In this document: positions 1-8,793 of the stretch, in pieces
Layout: every line of letters begins with the position of its first letter
Position numbering within the stretch: position 1 is the first letter of the stretch
Source of the DNA: an uncultured SAR116 cluster alpha proteobacterium
GTDB lineage: Bacteria; Pseudomonadota; Alphaproteobacteria; Puniceispirillales; Marisalimonadaceae
Direction of reading: 5' to 3'
NCBI GenBank assembly: GCA_902618195.1
Contig: CACMZO010000013.1
Span: 1-35,078 of the forward strand
DNA: 35,078 bases
Position numbers and translations under genes: made by a program
Notes under the pieces: generated by a model
The model's database searches: none
What the model was told of the DNA's origin: nothing
The model's input: only the letters and a program-made list of their open reading frames with translations

Positions 1-1137
1 ATATAATTTTTCAATTGCTGAGTTGTATAGTAAGTCTTTTTTTATGACATCTTTTACTTCTTTTATTTGTTGAACTTTTTCTTTATTAATTTTGTTTATT
101 TGAACGACATGAAAACCAAAATTAGTTTTAAATGGTTTGATTAAACCTATCTTTGGTATATTAAAGATTTTATCCTTTATATTTTTTGTTAGATCATCTT
201 TAGAAATTTTGTCAAATTTAACATCATTTTTATTAAAGTTTAGAAGTTTTGTTTGATTGATAAAATCATTGTTATTGAGTACTTTTTTATAAAAATTTTC
301 AGCTTTTTGTTTTGTGTTGAAAATTACTTGAAAATAGCTCCTAGTTTCTGGAGTTTTGAATTCACTTATTCTTTCATTATATGAGTTTGTGATTTCTTCT
401 TCACTTATAATTATATCATCGAAAAGAAGATCTGGTTTGAATGAGACGTATGATAAGTTTCTTAATTTGGGAATTTTAAATTTATTTTTATAAGTATTGT
501 AAAAAGTTTTTTTTGAATTTTCATCTATTGTTTCATCAATTTTCTTGAGATAAGGTGTAAAAATATAATTTAAATCTAATTTTCTATTTTGCCATTTATA
601 AAAATCTGTTGAAAAAACTGTGCTGTAATTTTTAATGTCATATAAATGGTCAAAAATTTTAGTATTTAAAATTTGCAGTTGAAGATTTTCAATATATTCG
701 TTTTCTGAAATATTATTATTTCTTAGAAGTGTGTTAAATTTTTTTTCTGAGAAAACATTTTGATTATTTAAATTTTCTTTGAATTGATCATTTTGTGAAA
801 TTCGTTTTTTAATTATTAATCTAGGCACATTGAGATCCAAATATTGTGATTCTTGATTAATTATTAATTTCGCTTTATTACTAATTAACGCATTACTTAA
901 GAATCCATTTTGAATTGCAGTTTGAACATCAATCATACCTGTATTTGTGGCCCTTGATTTGTTAAAGTCATTAATAATTTGTTCATAACTAATCTCAAAA
1001 TCATTTGATTTGAAAACTGGAGGAATTCTATTACCTGTTAAATCACCAACACCCCAGGCGGCAAAACCTAAAACAATTAAAACTAGGAAAATTTTGAATA
1101 AAAAGGATTGAGATTTATTTCTTAATGCTCTTAACAT
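1..1137 (-). CDS. ppiD: PpiD-like peptidyl-prolyl cis-trans isomerase, partial (3' end outside window)
   Basis: Reading the minus strand from the ATG at 1137 gives 379 open codons with no stop before the window edge, so the C-terminus is missing. The N-terminus has a short basic stretch (MLRALRNKSQ) followed by one hydrophobic segment at about residues 11-31 ending in the AAWGVGD region, the single inner-membrane anchor expected of PpiD. A SurA_N-like chaperone region rich in Asn, Lys and Gln follows. A parvulin-type domain lies near the visible end and includes a FGFHVVQI motif. The protein would sit in the inner membrane facing the periplasm and help fold outer-membrane proteins. It is divergent from tpiA across 69 bases, an arrangement I know from other alphaproteobacteria. 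A SurA-type protein is the main alternative, but the uncleaved anchor favours PpiD. Confidence 0.85.
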   Translation of the reverse strand, partial: MLRALRNKSQSFLFKIFLVLIVLGFAAWGVGDLTGNRIPPVFKSNDFEISYEQIINDFNKSRATNTGMIDVQTAIQNGFLSNALISNKAKLIINQESQYLDLNVPRLIIKKRISQNDQFKENLNNQNVFSEKKFNTLLRNNNISENEYIENLQLQILNTKIFDHLYDIKNYSTVFSTDFYKWQNRKLDLNYIFTPYLKKIDETIDENSKKTFYNTYKNKFKIPKLRNLSYVSFKPDLLFDDIIISEEEITNSYNERISEFKTPETRSYFQVIFNTKQKAENFYKKVLNNNDFINQTKLLNFNKNDVKFDKISKDDLTKNIKDKIFNIPKIGLIKPFKTNFGFHVVQINKINKEKVQQIKEVKDVIKKDLLYNSAIEKLY

Positions 1138-1145
1138 AATTATTC

Positions 1146-1172
1146 ATTATATTAAAATTAAATGAATTACAA
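1146..1172 (-). promoter_or_regulatory. Putative promoter of ppiD, near-leaderless
   Basis: On the minus strand a perfect TATAAT lies at 1146-1151, with TTGTAA at 1167-1172 as a possible -35 and a spacer of 15. Only 8 bases separate the -10 box from the ATG, so the transcript would begin almost at the start codon. The short spacer and AT-rich background keep confidence low. Confidence 0.35.
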
Positions 1173-1192
1173 GATTTTGAATAAATAAAAAT

Positions 1193-1199
1193 AAGGTGG
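1193..1199 (+). promoter_or_regulatory. Strong Shine-Dalgarno site of tpiA
   Basis: AAGGTGG lies 7 bases before the ATG at 1207. It is one of the clearest ribosome binding sites in the window and fixes the tpiA start. Confidence 0.7.
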
Positions 1200-1206
1200 T
1201 TAAAAT

Positions 1207-1935
1207 ATGTTAATAGCTGGAAACTGGAAAATGAATTTGAAATATAAGGATATTATAAACTTTAAAGATATTATTTTTGATTTTAAATTAGATGATCGTG
1301 TTGAAATGGCTATTTTCCCACAATTTCCATTGTTGTATTCCGCAAAAAACAATCTTTCAGATCATAATATTGAAATTGGTGCTCAAGCTTGTTCAGCACA
1401 TTTAAAAGGTGCTTATACAGGAGATGTTTCAGTTGAAATTATTTCTGATATAGGATGTAAATACTGTCTTGTTGGCCACTCTGAAAGAAGAGAATTTCAT
1501 AATGAAACCAATGATTTTGTAAAAAAAGCGTCAACTTTATTGCTAACTAAAAATATTGTTCCTATAATTTGTGTAGGTGAGTCCCTAGAAATTAGAAATA
1601 AAAAAGTCACTAATCAATTTATTAAAAACCAGATTAGAGAATGTGTCCCTGATAAAATAAGTTCTAACTTAATAATAGCTTATGAACCATTATGGGCTAT
1701 TGGTACAGGTATAATTCCAAATTATGAAGAAATATTTAATATCCACAATGTTATTTTAGATGAGTTGTCCTATATTGAAAATTTGAAGGTTATTTATGGA
1801 GGATCTGTAAATAATGAAAATTGTTCTAAAATATTTGAATTGAAAACCGTCCATGGTGCATTAATAGGTGGTTCAAGTTTAAAATTTAAAGATTTTCTTG
1901 CAATTTATAAAAGTGCAGTTAAACAGATAATATAA
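1207..1935 (+). CDS. tpiA: Triose-phosphate isomerase
   Basis: This cytosolic glycolytic/gluconeogenic enzyme interconverts dihydroxyacetone phosphate and glyceraldehyde 3-phosphate. All signature elements of the TIM barrel are visible: GNWKMN at residues 5-10 with catalytic Lys8, HSERR with electrophile His91, the YEPLWAIGTG segment with catalytic base Glu160 and phosphate-gripping loop 6, YGGSV at 197-201, and GALIGGSSL near the C-terminus for phosphate binding. The length of 242 residues is slightly below the usual 250. The start is set by an AAGGTGG Shine-Dalgarno site 7 bases upstream. It leads a plus-strand run with secG, pyrG, kdsA and eno, a familiar alphaproteobacterial order, and eno supplies a second glycolytic step from the same cluster. 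Confidence 0.97.
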   Translation: MLIAGNWKMNLKYKDIINFKDIIFDFKLDDRVEMAIFPQFPLLYSAKNNLSDHNIEIGAQACSAHLKGAYTGDVSVEIISDIGCKYCLVGHSERREFHNETNDFVKKASTLLLTKNIVPIICVGESLEIRNKKVTNQFIKNQIRECVPDKISSNLIIAYEPLWAIGTGIIPNYEEIFNIHNVILDELSYIENLKVIYGGSVNNENCSKIFELKTVHGALIGGSSLKFKDFLAIYKSAVKQII

Positions 1936-1956
1936 TTTTTTTTAAATAGACTTAAT

Positions 1957-2262
1957 ATGGAAAATACAGTTTTAATTATTCATGTCTTTTTAGCATTTCT
2001 AATAATTATTTTGGTATTGCTTCAAAAAAGTGAAGGTGGAGGTTTAGGTATTGGCGGTAGTCAAAGTGGAGGTTTTATGACTTCTAGAGGCACTGCTAAT
2101 ACACTTACAAAAATAACAACTATAGTAGGTGCATTATTCTTTATTACATCTATACTGCTTGCAATATTATCTGGAAGTAATTATAAACCTTCAATTTCGC
2201 AAGAGATAAAAACTGATACAATTAATGAAAATAATAATCCAAAAGTTCCTACTGATAATTGA
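1957..2262 (+). CDS. secG: Preprotein translocase subunit SecG
   Basis: SecG is the small auxiliary subunit of the SecYEG inner-membrane channel, where it aids SecA-driven export. The 101-residue product has the expected two membrane segments, at about residues 4-20 and 52-71. They are joined by the glycine-rich cytoplasmic loop typical of the family (SEGGGLGIGGSQSGG at about 25-39, followed by a Thr-rich LTKITT stretch). A polar Asn/Lys/Thr tail follows. The position directly after tpiA is the classic place for secG in proteobacteria. The 21 bases between tpiA and secG contain no obvious Shine-Dalgarno site, so translation is probably served by the tpiA message without a strong binding site. 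Confidence 0.93.
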   Translation: MENTVLIIHVFLAFLIIILVLLQKSEGGGLGIGGSQSGGFMTSRGTANTLTKITTIVGALFFITSILLAILSGSNYKPSISQEIKTDTINENNNPKVPTDN

Positions 2263-2275
2263 ATTTTTTTTTGTT

Positions 2276-2284
2276 TGATATAAT
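2276..2284 (+). promoter_or_regulatory. Extended -10 promoter element before pyrG
   Basis: TGATATAAT matches the extended -10 consensus TGnTATAAT exactly. The ATG of pyrG follows 8 bases later at 2293, so the transcript would start at or one or two bases before the initiation codon. There is no Shine-Dalgarno site in the 30-base gap after secG. This suggests an internal promoter giving a leaderless pyrG mRNA. Confidence 0.45.
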
Positions 2285-2292
2285 CTTTTAAT

Positions 2293-3927
2293 ATGAAAAA
2301 TAGCGCCCCTAAATTTATTTTTATTACAGGTGGTGTAGTTTCTTCACTTGGTAAAGGCCTTGCATCAGCTAGTTTAGCTTCTTTGTTTATATCTAGAGGT
2401 TTTAAGGTTAGATTAAGAAAATTAGATCCCTATTTAAATGTAGACCCAGGAACAATGAGCCCATATCAGCATGGAGAGTGTTTTGTTACAGATGATGGTG
2501 CAGAAACAGATCTAGATTTAGGCCATTATGAGAGATTTACAGGAGTTAATTCAAGAAAATCAGACAACGTTACTACTGGTAAAATTTATTCTAAAGTTTT
2601 GAAAAAAGAAAGAAGAGGAGATTACCTTGGTGCAACTATACAAGTAATACCACATGTAACAGATGCTATAAAAAAATTTATTATATCAGACATCAGTGAC
2701 GAAGATTTTATGTTTTGTGAAATTGGAGGAACGGTTGGAGATATTGAATCCTTGCCATTTATTGAAGCAATTAGACAATTAAGAAATGAGCTTGGAAAAG
2801 AAAATACATGTTTTGTTCATGTTACATTATTACCATTTATAAATGCAGCAAAAGAATTAAAGACTAAACCTACTCAGCATTCAGTTAAAGAATTGCAAGG
2901 GATGGGAATTCAGCCAGATATTTTGTTATGTAGAACAGTGATGAAAATTCCTGAAGATCAAAAAAAGAAAATTGCTCAATTTTGTAATGTTAAAGAACAA
3001 GCTGTAATTGAGGCAATTGATGTTAACTCAATTTATGAAGTTCCAATAGCATACAACGATGCTGGATTTGATAAAGAAATTCTTGATTATTTTAGCCTTT
3101 ATGACAAAAAATCTCCAGACCTGAGTGTCTGGAAAAAAATAATTTCTATACAAAAATCCTCTGAAGGTGAAGTTAATATTGGAATTGTAGGAAAATACAC
3201 GTCTATTATTGACTCTTATAAATCTTTGATTGAAGCAATTACTCATGGAGGTATAGCTAACAAGACAAAAATTAATTTAGTTTGGATTGATTCCGAAAAC
3301 ATTGATAATGTGTCTAATTGTTTCAAAGATGTTCATGGAATAATTGTACCTGGCGGTTTTGGTGAAAGAGGATCTGATGGCAAAATTTTAGCAATTAACT
3401 ATGCACGGTTGAATAAAATACCTTTTTTAGGAATTTGTCTAGGAATGCAATTGGCTGTAATAGAGTTCGCGAGAAATGTTATGAATTATAAAAAAGCTTC
3501 GTCAACTGAGTTTGGTAAAACTGAATTTCCCATTATATCTTTATTAACTGAATGGCAAACAAAAATAGGGAAAGAAAAGAGAGATATTCTTAGTGAATAT
3601 GGAGGCACAATGAGACTTGGATCCTATGAATGTCATTTAAAACAAAATTCAAAAATATTTGATATTTACAATAATGAAATAATACATGAAAGACATAGGC
3701 ATAGATATGAAGTTAACTTGGATTTATGCGATAAATTTGATGAAGCAGGCATGTTTTTTGCTGGAATGTCTCCAGACAATATACTTCCTGAAACTTTAGA
3801 ATTAAATGATCATCCATGGTTTATTGCTGTTCAGTTTCATCCAGAGCTTAAATCAAGGCCTTTTAAGCCTCATCCTATTTTTGTCTCATTTATAAACGCA
3901 TCATTAAATCAATCAAGATTATTGTAG
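2293..3927 (+). CDS. pyrG: CTP synthase
   Basis: This enzyme makes CTP from UTP, ATP and glutamine in the last step of de novo pyrimidine nucleotide synthesis. The N-terminal synthetase domain (to about residue 270) carries the SSLGKGL P-loop near residue 20 and the conserved [11 protein letters not shown] and [11 protein letters not shown] stretches. The C-terminal class I glutamine amidotransferase domain has the GICLGMQ nucleophile elbow with Cys382, the VPGGFGERG oxyanion region and the AVQFHPE catalytic His/Glu. The full length of 544 residues matches the family (E. coli 545). Spacing of 30 bases from secG and a strong -10 element immediately upstream suggest it can be transcribed separately from tpiA-secG. 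Confidence 0.98.
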   Translation: MKNSAPKFIFITGGVVSSLGKGLASASLASLFISRGFKVRLRKLDPYLNVDPGTMSPYQHGECFVTDDGAETDLDLGHYERFTGVNSRKSDNVTTGKIYSKVLKKERRGDYLGATIQVIPHVTDAIKKFIISDISDEDFMFCEIGGTVGDIESLPFIEAIRQLRNELGKENTCFVHVTLLPFINAAKELKTKPTQHSVKELQGMGIQPDILLCRTVMKIPEDQKKKIAQFCNVKEQAVIEAIDVNSIYEVPIAYNDAGFDKEILDYFSLYDKKSPDLSVWKKIISIQKSSEGEVNIGIVGKYTSIIDSYKSLIEAITHGGIANKTKINLVWIDSENIDNVSNCFKDVHGIIVPGGFGERGSDGKILAINYARLNKIPFLGICLGMQLAVIEFARNVMNYKKASSTEFGKTEFPIISLLTEWQTKIGKEKRDILSEYGGTMRLGSYECHLKQNSKIFDIYNNEIIHERHRHRYEVNLDLCDKFDEAGMFFAGMSPDNILPETLELNDHPWFIAVQFHPELKSRPFKPHPIFVSFINASLNQSRLL

Positions 3928-3937
3928 GTTAAAAATT

Positions 3938-4789
3938 ATGATTAAAAAAATTAAAATAGGAGGCTTTGAAGTAAAGAATGATAATAAATTATTTTTAATT
4001 GCTGGTCCGTGTGTTATTGAAAATAGAGATCACGCATTATATCATGCTAAATTGATTAAACAAATATGTGACGAACTTTCACTAGATTTTGTATTTAAAT
4101 CTTCTTTTGACAAAGCAAATAGAACTAATATTAATTCAAGTAGAGGAGTTGGTATTGATAAAGGTCTTGATATTTTAAATGAAATTAAAAATAGTTTAAA
4201 CGTTCCTGTTTTAACTGATGTTCATGAAAGTTATCAATGTAATCTTCTTAAAGATGTTGTTGATATTATTCAGATACCTGCTTTTTTATGCAGACAAACA
4301 GATTTATTATTAAATGCTTCTAATACCGGTAAAATAATTAATATTAAAAAAGGACAATTTTTGGCTCCTTGGGATGTGGTGAATGTTGTAGAAAAAATTA
4401 AATCTACAGGTAATGAAAAAATTATACTAACTGAAAGAGGAAGCAGTTTTGGATATAATAATCTGGTTTTTGATTTAAGGTCATTAATTGAAATGAAAAA
4501 AATAGGATACCCTATTGTATTTGACGCCACTCACTCTGTTCAAAGCCCGGGAGGATTAGGAAATGTCTCTGGTGGAAATAGAGAGTATATTCCTTATTAT
4601 TCTAATGCCGCAGTAACTGTTGGTATTTCTGGGATATTTATGGAAGTTCATGAAAATCCTGATGTAGCTCCGAGCGATGGTACTAATATGATTAGATTAG
4701 ATAGATTGAAAAATATTCTTAAAAATATCTTAAAAATAGATCAATTAATAAAAAAACATTCCATAGGAAGTTATAATGATAAAAATTGA
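3938..4789 (+). CDS. kdsA: 3-deoxy-D-manno-octulosonate 8-phosphate synthase
   Basis: KdsA condenses arabinose 5-phosphate with phosphoenolpyruvate to make Kdo-8-phosphate, the first committed step to the Kdo sugar of lipopolysaccharide, so the cell has a conventional LPS core. Visible family motifs are the N-terminal AGPCVIE, FKSSFDKANRT for PEP binding, LTDVHE, QIPAFLCRQTDLL, and the C-terminal DATHSVQSPGG and EVHENPDVAPSDG stretches. The 283 residues match the usual length. Position 10 bases after pyrG and overlap with eno by 14 bases indicate co-transcription. Enolase makes the PEP that KdsA consumes, so the adjacency is metabolically sensible. Confidence 0.97.
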   Translation: MIKKIKIGGFEVKNDNKLFLIAGPCVIENRDHALYHAKLIKQICDELSLDFVFKSSFDKANRTNINSSRGVGIDKGLDILNEIKNSLNVPVLTDVHESYQCNLLKDVVDIIQIPAFLCRQTDLLLNASNTGKIINIKKGQFLAPWDVVNVVEKIKSTGNEKIILTERGSSFGYNNLVFDLRSLIEMKKIGYPIVFDATHSVQSPGGLGNVSGGNREYIPYYSNAAVTVGISGIFMEVHENPDVAPSDGTNMIRLDRLKNILKNILKIDQLIKKHSIGSYNDKN

Positions 4790-6062
4790 AAATGTAAAAG
4801 GAAGACAAATTCTAGATAGTCGTGGAAATCCAACAATTGAAGTTGATATAGTTTTGTCAAATGGATTGGTTGGTAGTGCCAGTGTCCCCTCTGGAGCATC
4901 TACAGGTAAATATGAAGCAGTGGAGCTTAGGGATGGATTTAAAACCTATCATGGAAAAGGTGTAACGAAAGCCATAGAAAATATTGATAATGATATAAAA
5001 AATATAATCCTAGGCAGATCACCTTTAGAGCAAACCAAGATTGATAACGATTTAATAAGTCTTGATGGGACATCAAATAAAAATAAATTAGGAGCAAATG
5101 CAATTCTTGGTGTTTCAATGGCCGTAGCAAGAGCAGGTGCAGTGTCATTGAATCAACCATTGTATAAATATATCGGTGGCGTAAGCTCAAAAGTAATGCC
5201 AGTACCTTTAATGAATATTGTAAATGGTGGTGCACATTCAAATAATCTTTTAGATATTCAAGAGTTTATGATAATGCCCGTTAATTTTGAAAGTTTTAGT
5301 GATGCATTGAGAGCTGGAACTGAAATTTTTCATAATTTAAAAAAATTATTAGATAATAAAAATTATTCAACAAGTGTTGGTGACGAAGGTGGATTTGCTC
5401 CTAAAATAGATGACCCTAAAATTGCTTTAGATTTAATCTCAAAATCTATAGAAGTAAGCGGTTATAGTATCGGTGAAGATATATTTTTTGCATTAGATGC
5501 AGCTGCGAGTGAATTTTACAAAAAAAATAAATACAAACTAAATGATAAAAAACAACTATTAACTTCTGACGAATTAATTGATTATTGGGGAGGATTAATT
5601 AAGAATTATCCTATTATTTCAATTGAAGATCCATTTGATGAAGATGATATAAATGGATTTGTTAAATTTACAAATTTATATGGTAAAAATCTTCAAATAG
5701 TTGGAGATGATTTATTTGTGACTTCAGAAAAAAAATTAAGTGAAGGAATACAAAAACAAGCTGGAAACTCAATTTTAATTAAACTAAACCAAGTTGGAAC
5801 TCTAACAGAAACTCTTGATACTATTTCAAAAGCAAAAAAGCATAATTTTAATACAATTATTTCACATAGATCTGGTGAAACAGAGGACAATTTTATATCT
5901 GATTTGTGTGTTGGTATTAATGCTGGTCAAATTAAAACAGGTTCTTTATCAAGATCTGATAGAACCTCTAAGTATAACCAGTTGCTCAGAATTGAAGAAC
6001 AATTAGGAGAAGAAGCTAAATTTATAGGTAATGAAATTTTAGATATTATAAACAAAGAATGA
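4776..6062 (+). CDS. eno: Enolase
   Basis: Enolase interconverts 2-phosphoglycerate and PEP. The 428-residue product covers the whole family length. Visible landmarks are the N-terminal GRQILDSRGNPT, the SGASTGKYEAVELRDG loop that closes over the substrate, the SVGDEGGFAP segment with a catalytic Glu, Mg-binding SIEDPFDEDD and GDDLFVT, the catalytic Lys in ILIKLNQVGT, and the SHRSGETED stretch. The ATG at 4776 lies inside the end of kdsA. It is supported by AGGA at 4765-4768, 7 bases before it, and by the conserved start of the protein. The stop overlaps the next gene by four bases (ATGA), so kdsA, eno and the FtsB-like gene are translationally coupled. Confidence 0.98.
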   Translation: MIKIENVKGRQILDSRGNPTIEVDIVLSNGLVGSASVPSGASTGKYEAVELRDGFKTYHGKGVTKAIENIDNDIKNIILGRSPLEQTKIDNDLISLDGTSNKNKLGANAILGVSMAVARAGAVSLNQPLYKYIGGVSSKVMPVPLMNIVNGGAHSNNLLDIQEFMIMPVNFESFSDALRAGTEIFHNLKKLLDNKNYSTSVGDEGGFAPKIDDPKIALDLISKSIEVSGYSIGEDIFFALDAAASEFYKKNKYKLNDKKQLLTSDELIDYWGGLIKNYPIISIEDPFDEDDINGFVKFTNLYGKNLQIVGDDLFVTSEKKLSEGIQKQAGNSILIKLNQVGTLTETLDTISKAKKHNFNTIISHRSGETEDNFISDLCVGINAGQIKTGSLSRSDRTSKYNQLLRIEEQLGEEAKFIGNEILDIINKE

Positions 6063-6367
6063 TTAATTATTTTAGAAGAGAATTTGGAAAGCTATTTTTA
6101 TCATTTATTGTCATTATTTGTATTTATAATTCTATAAATATAACTTTTTTCAATGAAAAATCTGTTACAAAAATATTTGAAATGAATGAAAATATTTTAG
6201 TTTTAAATCAAGAGTTATTGGATTTACAGCACATAGAAGAAAAATTAATGACGAAAATTAAATTTTTATCATTTGAAACTTTAAGTGAAGATTATGTGAG
6301 TGAGTTAGCTCAAAAAACTTTAGGTATGATTAAAGAAGACAACGTTTTAGTTATATTGGATGAATAA
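6059..6367 (+). CDS. ftsB: FtsB/DivIC-family septum formation initiator
   Basis: This small bitopic membrane protein of 102 residues has one hydrophobic segment at about residues 11-30. A predicted coiled coil follows (about 38-68: hydrophobic heptads around FEMNENILVLNQELLDLQ) with a short C-terminal globular tail ending in LVILDE. This is the FtsB/DivIC plan, and the location directly after eno is where ftsB lies in many proteobacteria. FtsB works with FtsL and FtsQ to switch on septal peptidoglycan synthesis. The primary sequence is weakly conserved, so the assignment rests on topology, the coiled coil and synteny. The start overlaps the eno stop by ATGA. Confidence 0.8.
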   Translation: MINYFRREFGKLFLSFIVIICIYNSINITFFNEKSVTKIFEMNENILVLNQELLDLQHIEEKLMTKIKFLSFETLSEDYVSELAQKTLGMIKEDNVLVILDE

Positions 6368-6380
6368 TATTATGATTTTA

Positions 6381-6409
6381 TTGTATTTAAAGTTTATTGT
6401 ATATATATA
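6381..6409 (+). promoter_or_regulatory. Putative promoter of the pdh operon
   Basis: TTGTAT at 6381-6386 and TATATA at 6404-6409 are separated by 17 bases. The start codon of pdhA at 6416 follows 6 bases after the -10 box, again implying a leaderless or near-leaderless message. No Shine-Dalgarno site is seen. The run of alternating T and A means the exact register of the -10 box is uncertain. Confidence 0.3.
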
Positions 6410-6415
6410 GTTACT

Positions 6416-7423
6416 ATGAATATGAATGAAAAACAAAGTGATAAATTAGTTTCTAAAAAGAAAAGCAATTATGATTTAGATCTTTTACTAAAACTTAATG
6501 AACAAATGCTACTGATTAGAAGGTTTGAAGAAAAAGCAGGCCAACTTTACGGAATGGGTAAAATTGGTGGTTTCTGTCATCTTTACATTGGACAAGAGGC
6601 TGTTGTTGTTGGTATTAATTCAGCACTTGAAGATAATGACACTATGGTCACTTCTTATAGAGATCACGGGCATATGTTAGTATGTGGCATGGATCCAAAA
6701 GGGGTCATGGCTGAATTAACAGGCCGTATCACAGGTTACTCTAAGGGTAAAGGTGGTTCTATGCATATGTTCAGCAGAGAAAAAGGTTTTTTTGGAGGTC
6801 ATGGTATTGTTGGTGCACAAGTCCCAATAGGAGCAGGGTTAGCTTTTTCACATAAGTATAAAAATGAAAAATCTATCTGTGTTACTTTTTTTGGGGATGG
6901 AGCTGCAAATCAAGGTCAAGTTTATGAAACATTTAATATTGCTGCTTTATGGAGTTTGCCTGTACTTTTTGTGATTGAAAATAATTTATATGGTATGGGA
7001 ACTTCTGTTGAAAGGTCTTCATCAACTGATAATTTTGCAATCAGAGGTGAAGCTTTTGGCGTAGAAAATAAAACAGTTAATGGAATGGATGTTTTAGACG
7101 TTAGAGAGGCTGCTTTAGAAGCAGTTAACTACTGTAGATCAAATCAAAAACCATTTATTTTAGAAGTAAAAACCTACCGTTTTAGAGGTCATTCTATGTC
7201 TGACCCAGGTAAGTACAGAACAAGAGATGAAGTTGCTGAAATGAGAAAAAATGGACCATTGAAAGCTTTACAAAAATTAATTTTAGCGAGTGGCTTTAAT
7301 GAGAGTGATCTTAAAGAAATAGACAATAAAATTAAGTTAAAGGTTAATGAAGCAGCTGACTTCGCAATAGAGTCTGAATTACCAGATGAAACAGAACTTT
7401 TGAAAGATATAATTATAGAATAA
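6416..7423 (+). CDS. pdhA: Pyruvate dehydrogenase E1 component, alpha subunit
   Basis: PdhA is the thiamine-diphosphate-binding half of the heterotetrameric E1 that decarboxylates pyruvate and transfers the acetyl group to lipoyl-E2. The ThDP motif runs from [12 protein letters not shown] to ENNLYGMGT, with the GDG...NN spacing of about 30 residues. The family's phosphorylation-loop-like [14 protein letters not shown] stretch and the early [11 protein letters not shown] motif are also present. Length of 335 residues is normal. Two in-frame ATGs (6416, 6422) are possible starts. I keep the first, since a -10-like box lies 6 bases before it. The stop TAA overlaps the start of pdhB by one base (TAATG), so the two E1 subunits are coupled at the ribosome. 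Confidence 0.96.
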   Translation: MNMNEKQSDKLVSKKKSNYDLDLLLKLNEQMLLIRRFEEKAGQLYGMGKIGGFCHLYIGQEAVVVGINSALEDNDTMVTSYRDHGHMLVCGMDPKGVMAELTGRITGYSKGKGGSMHMFSREKGFFGGHGIVGAQVPIGAGLAFSHKYKNEKSICVTFFGDGAANQGQVYETFNIAALWSLPVLFVIENNLYGMGTSVERSSSTDNFAIRGEAFGVENKTVNGMDVLDVREAALEAVNYCRSNQKPFILEVKTYRFRGHSMSDPGKYRTRDEVAEMRKNGPLKALQKLILASGFNESDLKEIDNKIKLKVNEAADFAIESELPDETELLKDIIIE

Positions 7424-8781
7424 TGAAAAATAATGAAATATTAATGCCAGCTTTAAGTCCCACTATGGAAGAGGGAACACTTGCAAAATGGTTGGTTAAA
7501 GTTGGTGATAAAATCAGTTCTGGAGATTTAATAGCTGAGATTGAAACTGATAAAGCTACTATGGAAATTGAAGCTATTGAAGAAGGTTTTATTTCAAAAC
7601 TTATTGTTGAAGAAGGTACGCAAGGTATAAAAATTAATACACCAATTGCTGAATTTAGTGATAATGAAAAATTAAGTGAAATTAATGATGATGAAAGCAA
7701 TAAAAATGTAATTAATATTTCAAACAAGGAAGTAATTGAAGAGGTAAAGTCATCTGTGATTAAAACATCAGATAAAGATTTAACTTCATCTAACAATGAT
7801 GCTGCAAAAAAAATTACTGTTCGGGAAGCTCTAAGAGACGCAATTTTAGAAGAAATGGAAGCAGATAATGATGTGTTTATTATGGGAGAAGAAGTTGCAG
7901 AATATGAAGGTGCCTATAAAGTTACTCAAGGTCTTTTAGAGAAGTTTGGAGATAAAAGAGTTATAGATACCCCAATAACGGAACATGGTTTCACTGGTAT
8001 TGGTGTAGGAGCAGCATTTGGTAATTTAAAACCAATAGTAGAGTTCATGACATTTAATTTTTCAATGCAAGCTATTGACCAAATTATTAATTCAGCAGCA
8101 AAAACATTATATATGTCTGGTGGTCAAATGGGTTGTCCAATTGTGTTTAGAGGACCAAATGGTGCTGCTAGTAGAGTTGCTGCCCAACACAGTCAATGTT
8201 TTGCAAGTTGGTACTCACATGTACCTGGGTTAAAAGTTGTATCTCCATGGTCAAGTGAAGATGCAAAAGGATTACTGAAATCAGCAATTAGAGACCCAAA
8301 TCCTATTGTATTTCTTGAGAATGAAGTCATGTATGGTCAATCTTTTGAATGTCCAACATCGGATGAATTCACATTACCTATTGGGAAAGCTAAAGTTGAA
8401 AAAAACGGATCTGATATAACAATTGTAGCTTTCTCTATAATGGTAGGCAAAGCATTAGAAGCATCAAATGAATTAGAAAAAAATGGTATAAATGCAGAAG
8501 TTATTAACCTTCGTACACTTAGACCTTTAGATTTAGAAACCATCATAAATTCAGTTAAAAAAACAAATAGATTAATTACTTGTGAAGAGGGTTTTGGTTA
8601 CTCTGGAATTGGTGCTGAAATTTCATCATTAATTCAAGAGAATGCATTTGATTGGCTAGATGCACCCGTTTTAAGAGTTCATGGTAAAGATGTGCCTATG
8701 CCATATGCAGAAAATTTAGAGAAATTGGCTTTGCCACAAACAAGTGATATTATTAATAAAGCTAAACAAATTTTTTCCTAG
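7423..8781 (+). CDS. pdhB: Pyruvate dehydrogenase E1 component, beta subunit with N-terminal lipoyl domain
   Basis: The 452-residue product has two parts. Residues 1-80 form a lipoyl domain with the ETDKATME loop (lipoylated Lys44), joined by a flexible Glu/Asn/Ser-rich linker to a transketolase-type E1-beta from about residue 127 ([13 protein letters not shown] onward). That part carries the conserved [25 protein letters not shown] and [14 protein letters not shown] stretches. E1-beta normally has no lipoyl domain. This fusion is known in alphaproteobacteria such as Zymomonas and rhizobia and supports the taxonomic call. The start is fixed by the TAATG overlap with pdhA. The lipoyl domain is close in sequence to that of the neighbouring pdhC. 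Confidence 0.96.
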   Translation: MKNNEILMPALSPTMEEGTLAKWLVKVGDKISSGDLIAEIETDKATMEIEAIEEGFISKLIVEEGTQGIKINTPIAEFSDNEKLSEINDDESNKNVINISNKEVIEEVKSSVIKTSDKDLTSSNNDAAKKITVREALRDAILEEMEADNDVFIMGEEVAEYEGAYKVTQGLLEKFGDKRVIDTPITEHGFTGIGVGAAFGNLKPIVEFMTFNFSMQAIDQIINSAAKTLYMSGGQMGCPIVFRGPNGAASRVAAQHSQCFASWYSHVPGLKVVSPWSSEDAKGLLKSAIRDPNPIVFLENEVMYGQSFECPTSDEFTLPIGKAKVEKNGSDITIVAFSIMVGKALEASNELEKNGINAEVINLRTLRPLDLETIINSVKKTNRLITCEEGFGYSGIGAEISSLIQENAFDWLDAPVLRVHGKDVPMPYAENLEKLALPQTSDIINKAKQIFS

Positions 8782-8793
8782 AGTGGATCTAGT

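Noticed and set aside
4939-5241. 100-codon antisense frame inside eno
   Set aside because: It lies wholly within a strongly conserved gene, is Leu/His-rich without motifs and has no ribosome binding site.
7413-7796. Antisense open frame opposite the pdhB lipoyl domain, with a similar one at 8778-9023 opposite the pdhC lipoyl domain
   Set aside because: The two look alike only because the sense lipoyl domains are near-duplicates. There is no start signal and the composition is that of a shadow frame.
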